A DNA stretch of 64,000 nucleotides, from contig NZ_JBPOFB010000011.1 in NCBI RefSeq assembly GCF_051251565.1, forward strand, positions 39,363-103,362, in the 5' to 3' direction. Shown piece by piece: positions 52,655-61,551 of the stretch. Positions within the stretch are counted from its first letter, which is position 1, and each line of letters starts with the position of its first letter. Both the position numbers and the translations under genes were made by a program. The notes below the pieces were generated by a model. That model had not been told where the DNA came from and searched no databases. It worked only from the letters and a program-made list of their open reading frames with translations. The stretch comes from Marivita sp051251565 (GTDB taxonomy: Bacteria; Pseudomonadota; Alphaproteobacteria; Rhodobacterales; Rhodobacteraceae).

Positions 52655-53445
52655 TCTTCGAGATGGCTTGCCAAGGATTTGCGATTGGGAAAGTCATCCA
52701 CCCGCACAGGCGCGTGATACACCACTTCAACTTTGCCCTGACGCCGCTGGGCCAGAACCTTGAGCAGGTGTTCCCCAAAGCCCATATCTCCCCACCAGCC
52801 GTAAAATCGCGGATCGGCACCGTCGGGCGGATGGTAGATCACAGTGACGGGCTGAATATGCATGTCATGCACCAGCGTATCAGAAAAGAACGGCGCAAAG
52901 AGTGTCGGCTTGAACGGCAGCACCCGGAGCGTGTCGGTCGATGTGCCTTCGGGAAAAAACAAAAGCCGGTGACCGTGCTGCAATCGGTCTTCAAAAACAG
53001 TCATTTGGTTTTTCACATCCCGCTTGTCGCGGCGGATGAACACCGTACCAGTAGCCCGCGCCAACCAGCCGATGCCCGGCCACGCGGCCACTTCGGATTT
53101 TGAGACGAAGTAAATGTTCTTACGCGCGTTCAATGCAAAGATATCCAGCCACGATCCATGATTGGCCACCACCGCTCCGGGGACCGACATGCGTGGCCCC
53201 CGCGCCAAAAGCGGCAGATCAAGGATCATAAGGGCGGTGCGACAAACCGCTTGGGTGATGTAGGGCGTCACCGGGCGGTCCACGCCAAAGATCGGGCGTT
53301 CAAACAGGCGCAGCACCAGAAGCAGCGCCAAACCGCCAAACACCACCACCGCAAGAATTGTGCCACGCACGCCGACCCGAACCCAGCCCAGCGGCGAAAT
53401 CCGCTCTGTCGTGATCGGATCATCGCTGTTCCAAGTCGGGCTCAT
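52618..53445 (-). CDS. olsA: Lyso-ornithine-lipid O-acyltransferase (PlsC family)
   Basis: A 275-residue 1-acylglycerol-phosphate acyltransferase-type enzyme with one N-terminal helix (about 28-50). The catalytic NHGSWLD (H-x4-D), FVSKSEVAAWPGIGWLA, the FIRRDKRD block, and FFPEGTSTD (acyl-glycerol-phosphate binding) follow. Its start overlaps the olsB stop by four bases. That pairing makes OlsA, which adds the second acyl chain to lyso-ornithine lipid, more likely than PlsC of phospholipid synthesis. In Roseobacter relatives OlsA also completes glutamine lipid. Confidence 0.88.
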   Translation of the reverse strand: MSPTWNSDDPITTERISPLGWVRVGVRGTILAVVVFGGLALLLVLRLFERPIFGVDRPVTPYITQAVCRTALMILDLPLLARGPRMSVPGAVVANHGSWLDIFALNARKNIYFVSKSEVAAWPGIGWLARATGTVFIRRDKRDVKNQMTVFEDRLQHGHRLLFFPEGTSTDTLRVLPFKPTLFAPFFSDTLVHDMHIQPVTVIYHPPDGADPRFYGWWGDMGFGEHLLKVLAQRRQGKVEVVYHAPVRVDDFPNRKSLASHLEDQVRSAHNRVEA

Positions 53446-54203
53446 GATCTGGGCCGTGCGGCGCGGTGCAGTACAGAGCTGTTCAGTTTCGATGCCTCCA
53501 GAATCAGGCAGACATCCGTGGTGTTGAACGCGTGATCGACATAAACCCCCTGCCCGATGCTGCCACCAAGTTTCAGGTAAGATTTGATCAAGGCAGGTGT
53601 ATCGCGCATCGCGCGTTTGCGGTTTATCTGGCCCGCAGGCACCACCGGCACGGAACCTGCCATCTTGGAGGTGACCCGAAGGTGCGGCGGCGCGAGGTAG
53701 GTTTCGTGCAAATGCGCAATCGGATGCCTGAGTGCGTTTTGGTCAGTGCCATGAAAGCTGGCGGTGCCGAACAACAGGTCGATCTTGTGCTTTGACACAT
53801 AGTCCGCCACTCCCTGCCAGAGCGCGAAAAGGGCAGGCCCTCCGCGATGGTCAGCGTGCAGGCAGGATCGCCCCAGCTCCAAAAGCCGCAAGCCACTTTT
53901 TTCCAGCAAACTCAGATCAAATTCGGCGGCGGAATAGAATCCCCCCGCTTGGTCTGCATGATGCGCGGTCATAAGCCGGTAGACCCCCACAACCTTGTCC
54001 TTGCCCAAAGTGGTGTCGCGCAACAACAGGTGATCGGCATGGGCGTCGAACCCATCGGCCTCAAGCCGCGCGGCATGATCCACACCAGCCCCATCGCTGC
54101 CAAGCTCGGCCACGAACACGTCATAGCGCAGCCGTTGCGCGGCGCGCAGATCGTTGTCCGACCGCGCAAGCGACACCTGAAAGGGGGTCGTATTCTGAAG
54201 CAT
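53442..54203 (-). CDS. olsB: Ornithine N-acyltransferase OlsB
   Basis: A 253-residue GNAT-fold N-acyltransferase that transfers a 3-hydroxyacyl chain from acyl-ACP to ornithine. Visible are RSDNDLRAAQRLRYDVFVAELG at the N-terminus, GVYRLMT, the LLELGRSCLHADHRGGPALFALWQGVADYV block, LFGTASFHGTD and a C-terminal PALIKSYLKLGGSIGQGVYVDHAFNTTDVCL, all OlsB features. First gene of a two-gene operon with olsA (ATGA overlap). Confidence 0.92.
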   Translation of the reverse strand: MLQNTTPFQVSLARSDNDLRAAQRLRYDVFVAELGSDGAGVDHAARLEADGFDAHADHLLLRDTTLGKDKVVGVYRLMTAHHADQAGGFYSAAEFDLSLLEKSGLRLLELGRSCLHADHRGGPALFALWQGVADYVSKHKIDLLFGTASFHGTDQNALRHPIAHLHETYLAPPHLRVTSKMAGSVPVVPAGQINRKRAMRDTPALIKSYLKLGGSIGQGVYVDHAFNTTDVCLILEASKLNSSVLHRAARPRS

Positions 54204-54331
54204 AAAGGGCCACGCACCTCGTTTCCGATCAGCTTACTGCGCCACACTGTGACGCGCAACGGCGTCGGGCGGACCCGTATCTGTGTTCGTCGGCAATATA
54301 TTAAGGGTTTATCAACGATTGGGTGTGATGT

Positions 54332-54514
54332 TTATTCATCGAAAACAGGAACCAGCCCGATGCGCGATCCGTCTATCACCACCTTGCCCATTTCGCGGAA
54401 ATTGACCGTGATCCGGTCGCCGATGGCCGATTGGACCTGTCCAATCCCCCAATCGGGTTCACTTGGGTGGCGGACCAGCGATCCGGGTTCCAACAGGCCA
54501 TTGAGGTCAGACAT
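54332..54514 (-). CDS. DUF3553 domain-containing small protein
   Basis: A 60-residue protein with the DUF3553 pattern: LEPGSLVRHPSEPDWGIGQVQS, then GDRITVNFREMGKVVID. Such SH3-like modules resemble the end domain of UvrD/PcrA-type helicases that contacts RNA polymerase or ribosomes. Function unknown. It is divergent from chpT with 33 nt between start codons. Confidence 0.85.
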   Translation of the reverse strand: MSDLNGLLEPGSLVRHPSEPDWGIGQVQSAIGDRITVNFREMGKVVIDGSRIGLVPVFDE

Positions 54515-54547
54515 AAGCGGTCTCCTTACTGCTTATTGGGGGATATA

Positions 54548-55180
54548 GTGCAACAGGACGACGCTTCACTGGCCGCGTTGATCGGATCGCGGATTTGCCA
54601 TGACCTGATCAACCCTATTGGCGCAATTTCCAACGGATTGGAACTGGTTGGAATGGGCGGTGCCAGCCCCGGCGGACCCGAAATGTCGTTGATCCAGCAA
54701 AGTTGCGACAATGCCACGTCATTGATCCGCTTCTTTCGCATCGCCTTTGGCAGCTATTGCGACACTCCCATGATTTCTGACCGCGAGGCGCGTCAGACGG
54801 TGACGGACCATTACGCGGGCACTCGGATCACGGCAGATTGGCAGATCGACGGGGATGTGCCGCGCAATGTTGTGCAATTGGGCTACCTGTCCGCCTTATG
54901 TCTTGAAGCCGCGTTGCCCTTGGGCGGGCAGTTGATCATTGATCAGCATGGACATGACATCGTGGCCACGGCACGTGCTGATACTTTGCGCACGGATGCT
55001 GCGGTATGGGGGCTTTTGACCGGGGAATGCGGCGCGCAGAACGATATGGATCTGCGTCCATCGGATGTGCAGTTTGTGCTTTTGTCGCATCTATGCCGCG
55101 ATCGGGGCATCCCCATTGCCCTGACCCACGGCCAAAATCACATCGCTTTGGCAGTGACGCTACCCGCCGGAACCGGCTGA
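54548..55180 (+). CDS. chpT: Histidine phosphotransferase ChpT
   Basis: A 210-residue pseudo-histidine-kinase phosphotransferase. The DHp helix carries the phosphorylated His in SRICHDLINPIGAISNGLEL (His about 18), and a degenerate ATPase-like domain follows (LQLGYLSALCLEAALPLGGQ region, LLSHLCRDRGIPIAL). It relays phosphate from CckA to CtrA and CpdR. GTG 54548 is chosen because GGGGGA sits at the right distance and the His lands at the usual position. Its end overlaps the convergent deacetylase-like gene by 21 nt. Confidence 0.9.
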   Translation: MQQDDASLAALIGSRICHDLINPIGAISNGLELVGMGGASPGGPEMSLIQQSCDNATSLIRFFRIAFGSYCDTPMISDREARQTVTDHYAGTRITADWQIDGDVPRNVVQLGYLSALCLEAALPLGGQLIIDQHGHDIVATARADTLRTDAAVWGLLTGECGAQNDMDLRPSDVQFVLLSHLCRDRGIPIALTHGQNHIALAVTLPAGTG

Positions 55181-56263
55181 CCGCGCGGTAAGCGTGGCCA
55201 CCGCATGGCGCACCTGATCCGACACCGGGCCAGTGCGCGCGGGATCGAGCAACGTGGTCACCAAACGCGCGTCAGGCTGGGCTTTGCGTGTCCACTGCAA
55301 TCCGCGCAGAATGTCAGCGGCCGGGTCCGGCAGACCATCAGGGATCTCAAACCCGGCAAGAGTGGCCCAGACGCAGGTCCAGGCGCGTGCAACGCTCCAG
55401 GGGTTATAACCGCCGCCACCCGACACGATCAGGCGCGACGACATGGGTCTCAGCGCATTGATCGCCGCCACGTAGCAGCGATTGGACAGGGTCAGTCGGG
55501 ACAAAGGGTCTTCTGTCACCGCGTCCGCGCCGCATTGCAGATAGATCGCTTGCGGGTTCTGACGCGCGATGGCGGGAAGGATCACATCGTTCAGGATCAG
55601 GTCAAATTCGGTGTCGTTGAACCCGCGCGGGACCGGAATGTTGATACCAGCTCCACCCGCATCATCATCAAGCGCACCGGTAAAGGGCCAGCGTTTGTCC
55701 TCGTGAATCGAGATCATCTGAACCGCGTCAGAGCCATGAAACGCCACCGCGACGCCATCGCAATGATGCGCGTCGATGTCGATATAGGCGATCCGGGTCA
55801 GCCCAAGGTCCAACAGCCGCTGGATCGTCAGAACAGGTTCGTTGATGTAGCAAAACCCGTTGGCCCGGTCTGGCAACCCGTGATGCGTGCCGCCACCTGG
55901 GTTGTAGGCAACGCCACCGTGCCGCACATGTTCGGCCGCCAAAAGCCCACCGCCTGCGGCTGTGGCGGGGCGGCGATAGACTTCGGGGAAAACGGGATTG
56001 GACAGGCTGCCAAGATCAAAGGCCAGATCAGGGCATTGCGTGGCTTCGGCCTTTTGCAGCGCGTCGATATAGGCTTGGGTGTGAAACCCGGTCAGCGCCG
56101 CGGGCTTGGCACAGGGGCTGGTGCGGTATTGCCCGGATGGCAACCACCCTAAGGTGCGGCACAGGTCCATCACCGTGGGCACGCGCGGAATAGACAGCGG
56201 ATGATGCGCGCCATAGCTTGAACCGCGATAGATCCGGGCGCCGATGAAAATGGGATCAGTCAT
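55160..56263 (-). CDS. Histone deacetylase-superfamily hydrolase (acetoin-utilisation type)
   Basis: A 367-residue zinc-dependent amidohydrolase of the class I/II HDAC fold. Conserved features are HHPLSIPRVPTVMDL, YNPGGGTHHGLPDRANGFCYIN with the active-site His pair, IDIDAHHCDGVAVAF (zinc ligands Asp, His, Asp), and YLQCGADAVTEDPL with the later Asp, then VSGGGGYNPWSVAR. Bacterial members act on acetylated small molecules or proteins such as acetyl-CoA synthetase (AcuC). ATG 56263 (MTDPIFIGARIYRG) starts the conserved part. Confidence 0.9.
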   Translation of the reverse strand: MTDPIFIGARIYRGSSYGAHHPLSIPRVPTVMDLCRTLGWLPSGQYRTSPCAKPAALTGFHTQAYIDALQKAEATQCPDLAFDLGSLSNPVFPEVYRRPATAAGGGLLAAEHVRHGGVAYNPGGGTHHGLPDRANGFCYINEPVLTIQRLLDLGLTRIAYIDIDAHHCDGVAVAFHGSDAVQMISIHEDKRWPFTGALDDDAGGAGINIPVPRGFNDTEFDLILNDVILPAIARQNPQAIYLQCGADAVTEDPLSRLTLSNRCYVAAINALRPMSSRLIVSGGGGYNPWSVARAWTCVWATLAGFEIPDGLPDPAADILRGLQWTRKAQPDARLVTTLLDPARTGPVSDQVRHAVATLTARSAGSGG

Positions 56264-56336
56264 GGGCAAAGAGGTAGAACGCCCCGAACCATAGCCAAAA
56301 CGCAGTGATGCTGATGTGCGTTCGGTCGACGAAAGC

Positions 56337-58154
56337 TCACCCCGCCTCGGCCTTTTCCGACAGTTCCAACCACAGGTTTTCGGCGTCTGCGAGGGCCGTT
56401 TGCCGGGCGACAAGCGCTTCGCTGGCTTTCTTGAATTTCACCGGTTCGCGGGTGAACAGCTGGGGGTCGGCCATCAAGTGCTCCAACTTGCCGATCTCGG
56501 CGGTCAGGCGGTCAATCTCGGCGGGCAGCTCTTCGAGGCGATGCTTTTCGGTAAAGCTGAGACCCGATTTCGCCTTGGCCGCCGCCGCTGCGGATTTTGC
56601 GGCGGATTTGGTCGTGGATTTCGCCGGTCCCGCATCGCCGTCATGTTCTCCAAGCTGGGTTTGGTAATCGCTCCAGCCACCGGCATAGACGGTTGCGCGG
56701 CCCCTGCCCTCCATCGCCACGGTGGTAGACGCGACGCGATCCAGAAAATCCCGGTCGTGGCTGATGAGCAGGACCGTGCCATCATATTCGCTCAGCAAAT
56801 CCTGCAAAAGATCGAGCGTTTCGACATCCAGATCGTTGGTCGGTTCGTCCAGCACCAGCAGGTTCGATTCCCGCGCCATGATCCGCGCCAGCAAAAGCCG
56901 TGCCTTTTCACCCCCAGACAGGGAACGCACCGGCGCGCGCGCCTGCGCCTCGTCGAACAGGAATTCCTTGAGATAGCCGACCACATGCTTCGGCATGCCG
57001 CGCACCATGATCTGATCTGCCTTGCCCGAGACCCGCATTTCGGGGTCGCCGGTCAGGTTTTCCCACAGGGTCAGATCGCCGTTCAGCTGCGCACGCGCCT
57101 GATCAAAGACCGCAGGCACAAGGTTCGTGCCCAGCTTGACCGTTCCCGCATCGGGGGCAATGTCGCCCATCAGCATCTTGATCAGCGTGGTCTTGCCGAC
57201 GCCATTTGGGCCAACAAAGGCCACCCGGTCGCCGCGCTGCACGGTCAGGGAAAAGTCGCGCACGATGGCTGTGTCGCCAAAGACCTTGGTCAGGCCCACC
57301 GCCTCGATCACCTTGCGGCCGGATTTTGGCCCCGAGGCCAGTTCCATCGCTGCGGTGTCCTGCCGTTTGATCATGCTGCTGCGTTCGCCCCGCAACTCTT
57401 GCAGGGCACGCACACGGCCCATGTTGCGTTTGCGCCGCGCGCTGATGCCTTCGACAGCCCATCGCGCCTCAGATTTGATCCGGCGGTCCATCTTGTGGCG
57501 CTGGAGGTCTTCGTCCTCCCACATTTTGTCACGCCACGCCTCGAAGCCGTCAAACCCTTTTTCCTGCCGCCGCACCTGTCCCCGGTCGATCCAGAGCGTG
57601 GCGCGGGTGAGTTCGGACAGAAAGCGCCGGTCGTGGCTGATCAGGACAAAGCCTTTGCGGGTGCGCTTCAATTCGTCTTCGAGCCAACCGATCGCCTCGA
57701 TGTCGAGGTGGTTGGTAGGTTCGTCCAGCAGCATCAACTCGGGGTCTTGCGCCATCAGCCGCGCCAAGGCCGCGCGACGACGTTCGCCGCCGGATGCGGT
57801 CTCGACCGAGCGGTCGGGATCGAATTTCAGGCCTTCGCCTGCGCGTTCAACCTTGTAAAGCTCGGACGGGTCCAGACCATGCATGGCATAGTCCCCCAGC
57901 GTGGCAAAATCGCTCAAGTCCGGATCTTGTTCCATGTATCCCACGCTGACACCGGGCGACACAACGCGGTCGCCGGTATCGCCTTCGACCAATCCGGCCA
58001 TCACCTTCATCAAGGTGGATTTGCCCGATCCGTTGCGGCCCACAAGCGCCACCCGGTCACCGGGATGCACCACAAGGCTGAGATCGTGGAAGACAGGGTC
58101 GCCACCAAAGGTCAGCGAAATGTCATTGAGTTGGAGAAGCGGAATATTGGCCAT
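56337..58154 (-). CDS. ABC-F family ATPase, Uup-like
   Basis: A 605-residue protein with two ABC domains and no membrane segment. Walker A GRNGSGKST and GPNGVGKTT, signatures ASGGERRRAALA and LSGGEKARLLLA, Walker B LMLLDEPTNHLDIE and LLVLDEPTNDLDVE are seen. The linker (RRKRNMGRVRALQ) and a C-terminal coiled-coil (about 530-600) match Uup, which binds branched DNA and the ribosome. It begins 9 nt after the OlsB-like gene and is last in the operon with bamE. Confidence 0.92.
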   Translation of the reverse strand: MANIPLLQLNDISLTFGGDPVFHDLSLVVHPGDRVALVGRNGSGKSTLMKVMAGLVEGDTGDRVVSPGVSVGYMEQDPDLSDFATLGDYAMHGLDPSELYKVERAGEGLKFDPDRSVETASGGERRRAALARLMAQDPELMLLDEPTNHLDIEAIGWLEDELKRTRKGFVLISHDRRFLSELTRATLWIDRGQVRRQEKGFDGFEAWRDKMWEDEDLQRHKMDRRIKSEARWAVEGISARRKRNMGRVRALQELRGERSSMIKRQDTAAMELASGPKSGRKVIEAVGLTKVFGDTAIVRDFSLTVQRGDRVAFVGPNGVGKTTLIKMLMGDIAPDAGTVKLGTNLVPAVFDQARAQLNGDLTLWENLTGDPEMRVSGKADQIMVRGMPKHVVGYLKEFLFDEAQARAPVRSLSGGEKARLLLARIMARESNLLVLDEPTNDLDVETLDLLQDLLSEYDGTVLLISHDRDFLDRVASTTVAMEGRGRATVYAGGWSDYQTQLGEHDGDAGPAKSTTKSAAKSAAAAAKAKSGLSFTEKHRLEELPAEIDRLTAEIGKLEHLMADPQLFTREPVKFKKASEALVARQTALADAENLWLELSEKAEAG

Positions 58155-58163
58155 GGCGTCGCG

Positions 58164-58955
58164 CTACGGCGCGGCGGGCACAACGTCAAGAGGTGTCGCT
58201 TGCGCGGTCAGTGCCAAGGCTCGCAGCCGACGTTTGCGCGGTTCGGGAATTGCGTCAATCCGAAGCCCCGTAAAGACGTGAAGCGTGTCGAGATATGTGT
58301 CAGGCACCGCATGATCGCCGACCCAGCCTCCCATGTTCAGATAGCTGCGCAACAGAGGCGGGATGACAGCGGTTCCTCCGGGGGTTTTGGGAAGGTCAAT
58401 GGCATACTGCGCTTTGCGTCCGGGACGCCATGCCACCGGGCCAAGGTGGTGCGCCCGCAGCGCGGCCAGCGTGGCACTGTGCCGCTCGGGGTTTGCCCCT
58501 TGCAATGAACTGCACCCCAGCATCATTCCTACACCCTGCGCGTCGACCAAAGCCCCAAGTGCCGCCCAGGCAAGGCGGAGCGCCATGATATCGGAGGGGC
58601 CGTCGGCCTGACACACGCGGCCAAGTTCGAGAAAGGGCGCGCGGGATTGGTCAAAGTCGCTCAGGTCATAGAATTGCCCGGTATAGGTTTGTGCGAGGTC
58701 TTTGACGGATGGGATCAGCCGTGCCCGGAACGCAACGCGCATATCGCACGACGCTGTGCCAACGGTACCGTGCAGGCAAGCCGCATCAAAACGGTCTTCG
58801 TCCCGCGCGCCGTTGCGAAATACCTTGCCCCGCAACGCCAGCGCATCACGACGGATATCAGGCGAAGACCCGATGCGCGCGGTATAGCCGCCCAGCCGCA
58901 GATGGATTGCCTCGGCGGGCACGGCGACATGATACGCCGCCGCGTGTGCTGACAT
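58164..58955 (-). CDS. Second OlsB-like N-acyltransferase (candidate GlsB)
   Basis: A 263-residue GNAT-fold acyltransferase paralogous to OlsB at 53442: ALALRGKVFRNGARDEDRFDAACLHG, APFLELGRVCQADGPSDIMALRLAW, GCSSLQGANPERHSATL and PPLLRSYLNMGGWVGDHAVPDTYLDTLHVFTGL mirror OlsB blocks, with ornithine-specific residues unknown. In Ruegeria pomeroyi a second OlsB homologue, GlsB, acylates glutamine. By that precedent this may make lyso-glutamine lipid. It overlaps the bamE stop by one base (TGATG). Confidence 0.75.
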   Translation of the reverse strand: MSAHAAAYHVAVPAEAIHLRLGGYTARIGSSPDIRRDALALRGKVFRNGARDEDRFDAACLHGTVGTASCDMRVAFRARLIPSVKDLAQTYTGQFYDLSDFDQSRAPFLELGRVCQADGPSDIMALRLAWAALGALVDAQGVGMMLGCSSLQGANPERHSATLAALRAHHLGPVAWRPGRKAQYAIDLPKTPGGTAVIPPLLRSYLNMGGWVGDHAVPDTYLDTLHVFTGLRIDAIPEPRKRRLRALALTAQATPLDVVPAAP

Positions 58956-59410
58956 CAGTTGAAGAAGTCAGCAGCATTGATACCGCCAATATTGCCGAAC
59001 AGCTTGCGGATAAAGCTGATATCACCGTCGCCCGACCGGGTGATCCGGCGCGCGATTGGCACGACCTGCCCGTCCTGCAACCCGAAGCGTTCGATGTTTT
59101 CGACCACACCGGCGTTGTCAAAGGTGATGGCCAGAACTTCACGGTCAACAACTTCGGGTCGTTGCCACGCGTAGTGACGCACATCGCTTTCAATGTAGTA
59201 AAAGCCCGAGTCGCTTAGCGCCCCAGATGTCGACGGAACGCCGATCAGGTCTTCTACTGTGCCACGGGTATCAACCCCCGGCACAATTTGCTGCAATTCG
59301 TCTTCGGATGGGACATAGCCGTGCGTCCGTACACGTTCCGTGCAACCGGCAAGCGATATGCACAAGAGCGTCACAAGCCCGATCCTGACTGTCGATCTGA
59401 TGCCCTGCAT
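58955..59410 (-). CDS. bamE: Outer-membrane assembly lipoprotein BamE (SmpA/OmlA family)
   Basis: A 151-residue lipoprotein: signal LVTLLCISLAGC with lipobox LAGC (Cys about 22), then the BamE domain (EDELQQIVPGVDTRGTVEDLIGVPSTSG, FYYIESDVRHYAWQRPEVVDREVLAITFD). It is part of the BAM complex that folds beta-barrel proteins. First gene of the operon bamE - OlsB-like - Uup; divergent from yceD with 87 nt between. Confidence 0.9.
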   Translation of the reverse strand: MQGIRSTVRIGLVTLLCISLAGCTERVRTHGYVPSEDELQQIVPGVDTRGTVEDLIGVPSTSGALSDSGFYYIESDVRHYAWQRPEVVDREVLAITFDNAGVVENIERFGLQDGQVVPIARRITRSGDGDISFIRKLFGNIGGINAADFFN

Positions 59411-59497
59411 GGCGCCTCTCTTGCGTTGGCGTTCGCTGCCTTTTATCCCGATTACACGGCCTTGGGCCTGCGTTCAAGCAAAGGGTGAACACAAGAT

Positions 59498-60055
59498 ATG
59501 GCACAACCGGTTCTGAAACCCGGAGAATTTCGCGTCAACGACTTGCCGACTTGGGCTCCGACATCGTTTGATTTGCAACCGGATGCGGCTGCGCGGGCGG
59601 CGATCTCGGATGAGGTAACGGTTCTCGCGTTGAAAAAACTGCGCTTTGAAGGGGAGATTGCGCCTTATGGGGCACGCGGATGGACGTTGACCGGCAAACT
59701 TGGGGCCACTGTGGTGCAGCCCTGTGTTGTCACCTTGGATCCTGTGACGACCCGCCTTGATGAAGTCGTGGAGCGCGTGTTCCTGCCAGCCGAAATGATC
59801 GAAGAAGATGCGCCCGGTGCAGAAACCGAAATTCCCGAGGACATCAGCACCGAGCCTTTGGGCACGATTATCTCGGCATATGAGGTGATGATCGAATCGC
59901 TTTTGCTCGCCCTTCCGCTCTATCCGCGTGCCGGAGACGCCGAACTGGGTTCGGCCACCTTTGCCGAAGACGGGATCACGCCGCTCAAGGATGAGGACAC
60001 AAAGCCCTTTGCCGGGCTTGCCGGGTTGCGAGATCAGCTTGATAAAAAGTCGTGA
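59498..60055 (+). CDS. YceD-family (DUF177) protein
   Basis: A 185-residue protein of the large-ribosomal-accumulation YceD family. The PFAFRVNDL-type N-terminus appears as GEFRVNDLPTW. GWTLTGKLGATVVQPCVVTLDPV with the conserved Cys and LPLYPRAGD follow. It lies upstream of rpmF, as nearly everywhere in proteobacteria, and is thought to act in 23S rRNA/50S maturation. Confidence 0.9.
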   Translation: MAQPVLKPGEFRVNDLPTWAPTSFDLQPDAAARAAISDEVTVLALKKLRFEGEIAPYGARGWTLTGKLGATVVQPCVVTLDPVTTRLDEVVERVFLPAEMIEEDAPGAETEIPEDISTEPLGTIISAYEVMIESLLLALPLYPRAGDAELGSATFAEDGITPLKDEDTKPFAGLAGLRDQLDKKS

Positions 60056-60221
60056 ACAAGGCCACCAGAAAACGCTTGCGGATTTCACCATTGCCCCTAT
60101 GTTCGCGCCTTCATCTGAGGTGGGGGTTGTCTCCCGGCCCGGTTTCCCCGTAAGAGGCCGGACACACCCAAAACGCGGCATGGCGAGCATGCTACAGATT
60201 ATAGATAATTGAGGTTGAGAC

Positions 60222-60428
60222 ATGGCCGTCCAACAGAACAAAGTCTCCAAATCGCGTCGCAACAATCGTCGCGCGCATGATGCTCTGGTAGCTGCAAACC
60301 CGAATGAATGTTCGAATTGCGGTGAACTGAAGCGTCCACACCACGTTTGTCCGTCCTGCGGCCACTACGCAGATCGCGCAGTGATTGCTCAGGCCGACGA
60401 AATCGACCTGGACGAAGACGCGGCATAA
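60222..60428 (+). CDS. rpmF: 50S ribosomal protein L32
   Basis: A 68-residue L32: MAVQQNKVSKSRRNNRRAHD, then the zinc-type CSNCGELKRPHHVCPSCGHY with four Cys. Located in the 50S subunit. A 166-nt gap from yceD, with a possible promoter near 60076-60110 (TTGCGG, 16 nt, TATGTT), suggests separate expression. Confidence 0.97.
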   Translation: MAVQQNKVSKSRRNNRRAHDALVAANPNECSNCGELKRPHHVCPSCGHYADRAVIAQADEIDLDEDAA

Positions 60429-60453
60429 GCAACGATTGGGCGAACCCCTCTGA

Positions 60454-61551
60454 ATGACCTCTTCGCAGGATCATAAAAAGGTGGGTATCGCGCCAATAGT
60501 GCTATCTATCGACGCAATGGGCGGCGATTTAGGGCCGGAGGCGGTTGTCTCCGGCATGTCTCGTTCTGCCAAGGCGAATCCCGACATTCGGTTTCTGGTC
60601 CATGGCCCGAAAGCGAAATTGGCAAAGCTGATCGAGCGCAAAAAGGCCTTGGCTGGGCGGTGCGAAATCCGCGATGCGGCGGGCGTTGTATCGATGCAGG
60701 ATAAGCCAAGTCAGATCATGCGTCACGGGCAAGACACGTCCATGTGGGCGGCGATAGAATCTGTGCGCAACAAAGAGGCAACTGTCGCGGTGTCCTGTGG
60801 AAACACGGGCGCTTTGATGGCTCTGTCGATGATCCGCTTGCGCAAGCTGCCGGGGGTAAACCGCCCGGCCATTGCGATCCTGTGGCCGTCGCGTAATCCC
60901 CAAGGCTTCAATGTCATGCTCGACGTGGGTGCCGATGTGCGCGCCGATGCGCAGGACCTGCTTCAATACGCGCTGATGGGGGTGTCCTATGCCCGCAACG
61001 GTCTTGAGCTGGACCGTCCGCGTGTCGGGTTGCTCAATGTTGGCACCGAAGAACACAAAGGTCGCGCCGAACTGCGCGAGGCGCACGAGCTGATCGGCAA
61101 AATGGCGGACCGGGCGCAATTCGAATTTGTTGGGTTCGTCGAAGGCGGCGATATTCCGGGCAAGGCCTGTGATGTGATCGTCACTGACGGGTTTACTGGC
61201 AATGTCGCTCTCAAAACCGGAGAAGGCACCGCATCGCTGATCGGTGACCGGCTGAAAGAAGCCTTTGCCTACTCGCCTTTGTCGCGTCTGGCGTCGCTTC
61301 TCGCACTGACATCGTTGCGGCGCTTGAAGAAAAAGATTGACCCACGCCGCGTGAATGGTGGGGTGTTTCTTGGGCTGAACGGCACCGTTGTGAAATCACA
61401 CGGGTCGGCGGATGCCACTGGCGTTTCGGCAGCAATCAAGCTCGCGTTTCAACTGGCACAGTCCGGCTTTGCAGATCGGCTTGCGGCGCGTTTGGCATTG
61501 CTCACAGACTCGAAAACTGACCTAGCCCACTCGGAGGAGACACCCAAATGA
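60454..61551 (+). CDS. plsX: Phosphate acyltransferase PlsX
   Basis: A 365-residue enzyme making acyl-phosphate from acyl-ACP for phospholipid synthesis. Family motifs: VLSIDAMGGDLGPEAVVSG near the start, AVSCGNTGALMALSM, GLLNVGTEEHKGRAELREA, VIVTDGFTGNVALKTGEGT and NGTVVKSHGSADATG. It starts 25 nt after rpmF and its stop overlaps the fabH start (ATGA). GTG 60481 is a possible internal alternative start. Confidence 0.96.
   Translation: MTSSQDHKKVGIAPIVLSIDAMGGDLGPEAVVSGMSRSAKANPDIRFLVHGPKAKLAKLIERKKALAGRCEIRDAAGVVSMQDKPSQIMRHGQDTSMWAAIESVRNKEATVAVSCGNTGALMALSMIRLRKLPGVNRPAIAILWPSRNPQGFNVMLDVGADVRADAQDLLQYALMGVSYARNGLELDRPRVGLLNVGTEEHKGRAELREAHELIGKMADRAQFEFVGFVEGGDIPGKACDVIVTDGFTGNVALKTGEGTASLIGDRLKEAFAYSPLSRLASLLALTSLRRLKKKIDPRRVNGGVFLGLNGTVVKSHGSADATGVSAAIKLAFQLAQSGFADRLAARLALLTDSKTDLAHSEETPK

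Noticed and set aside
56316..58508. 730-codon frame antisense to the Uup-like gene
   Set aside because: Opposite strand of a complete ABC-F gene with all motifs; no family resemblance in the shadow frame.
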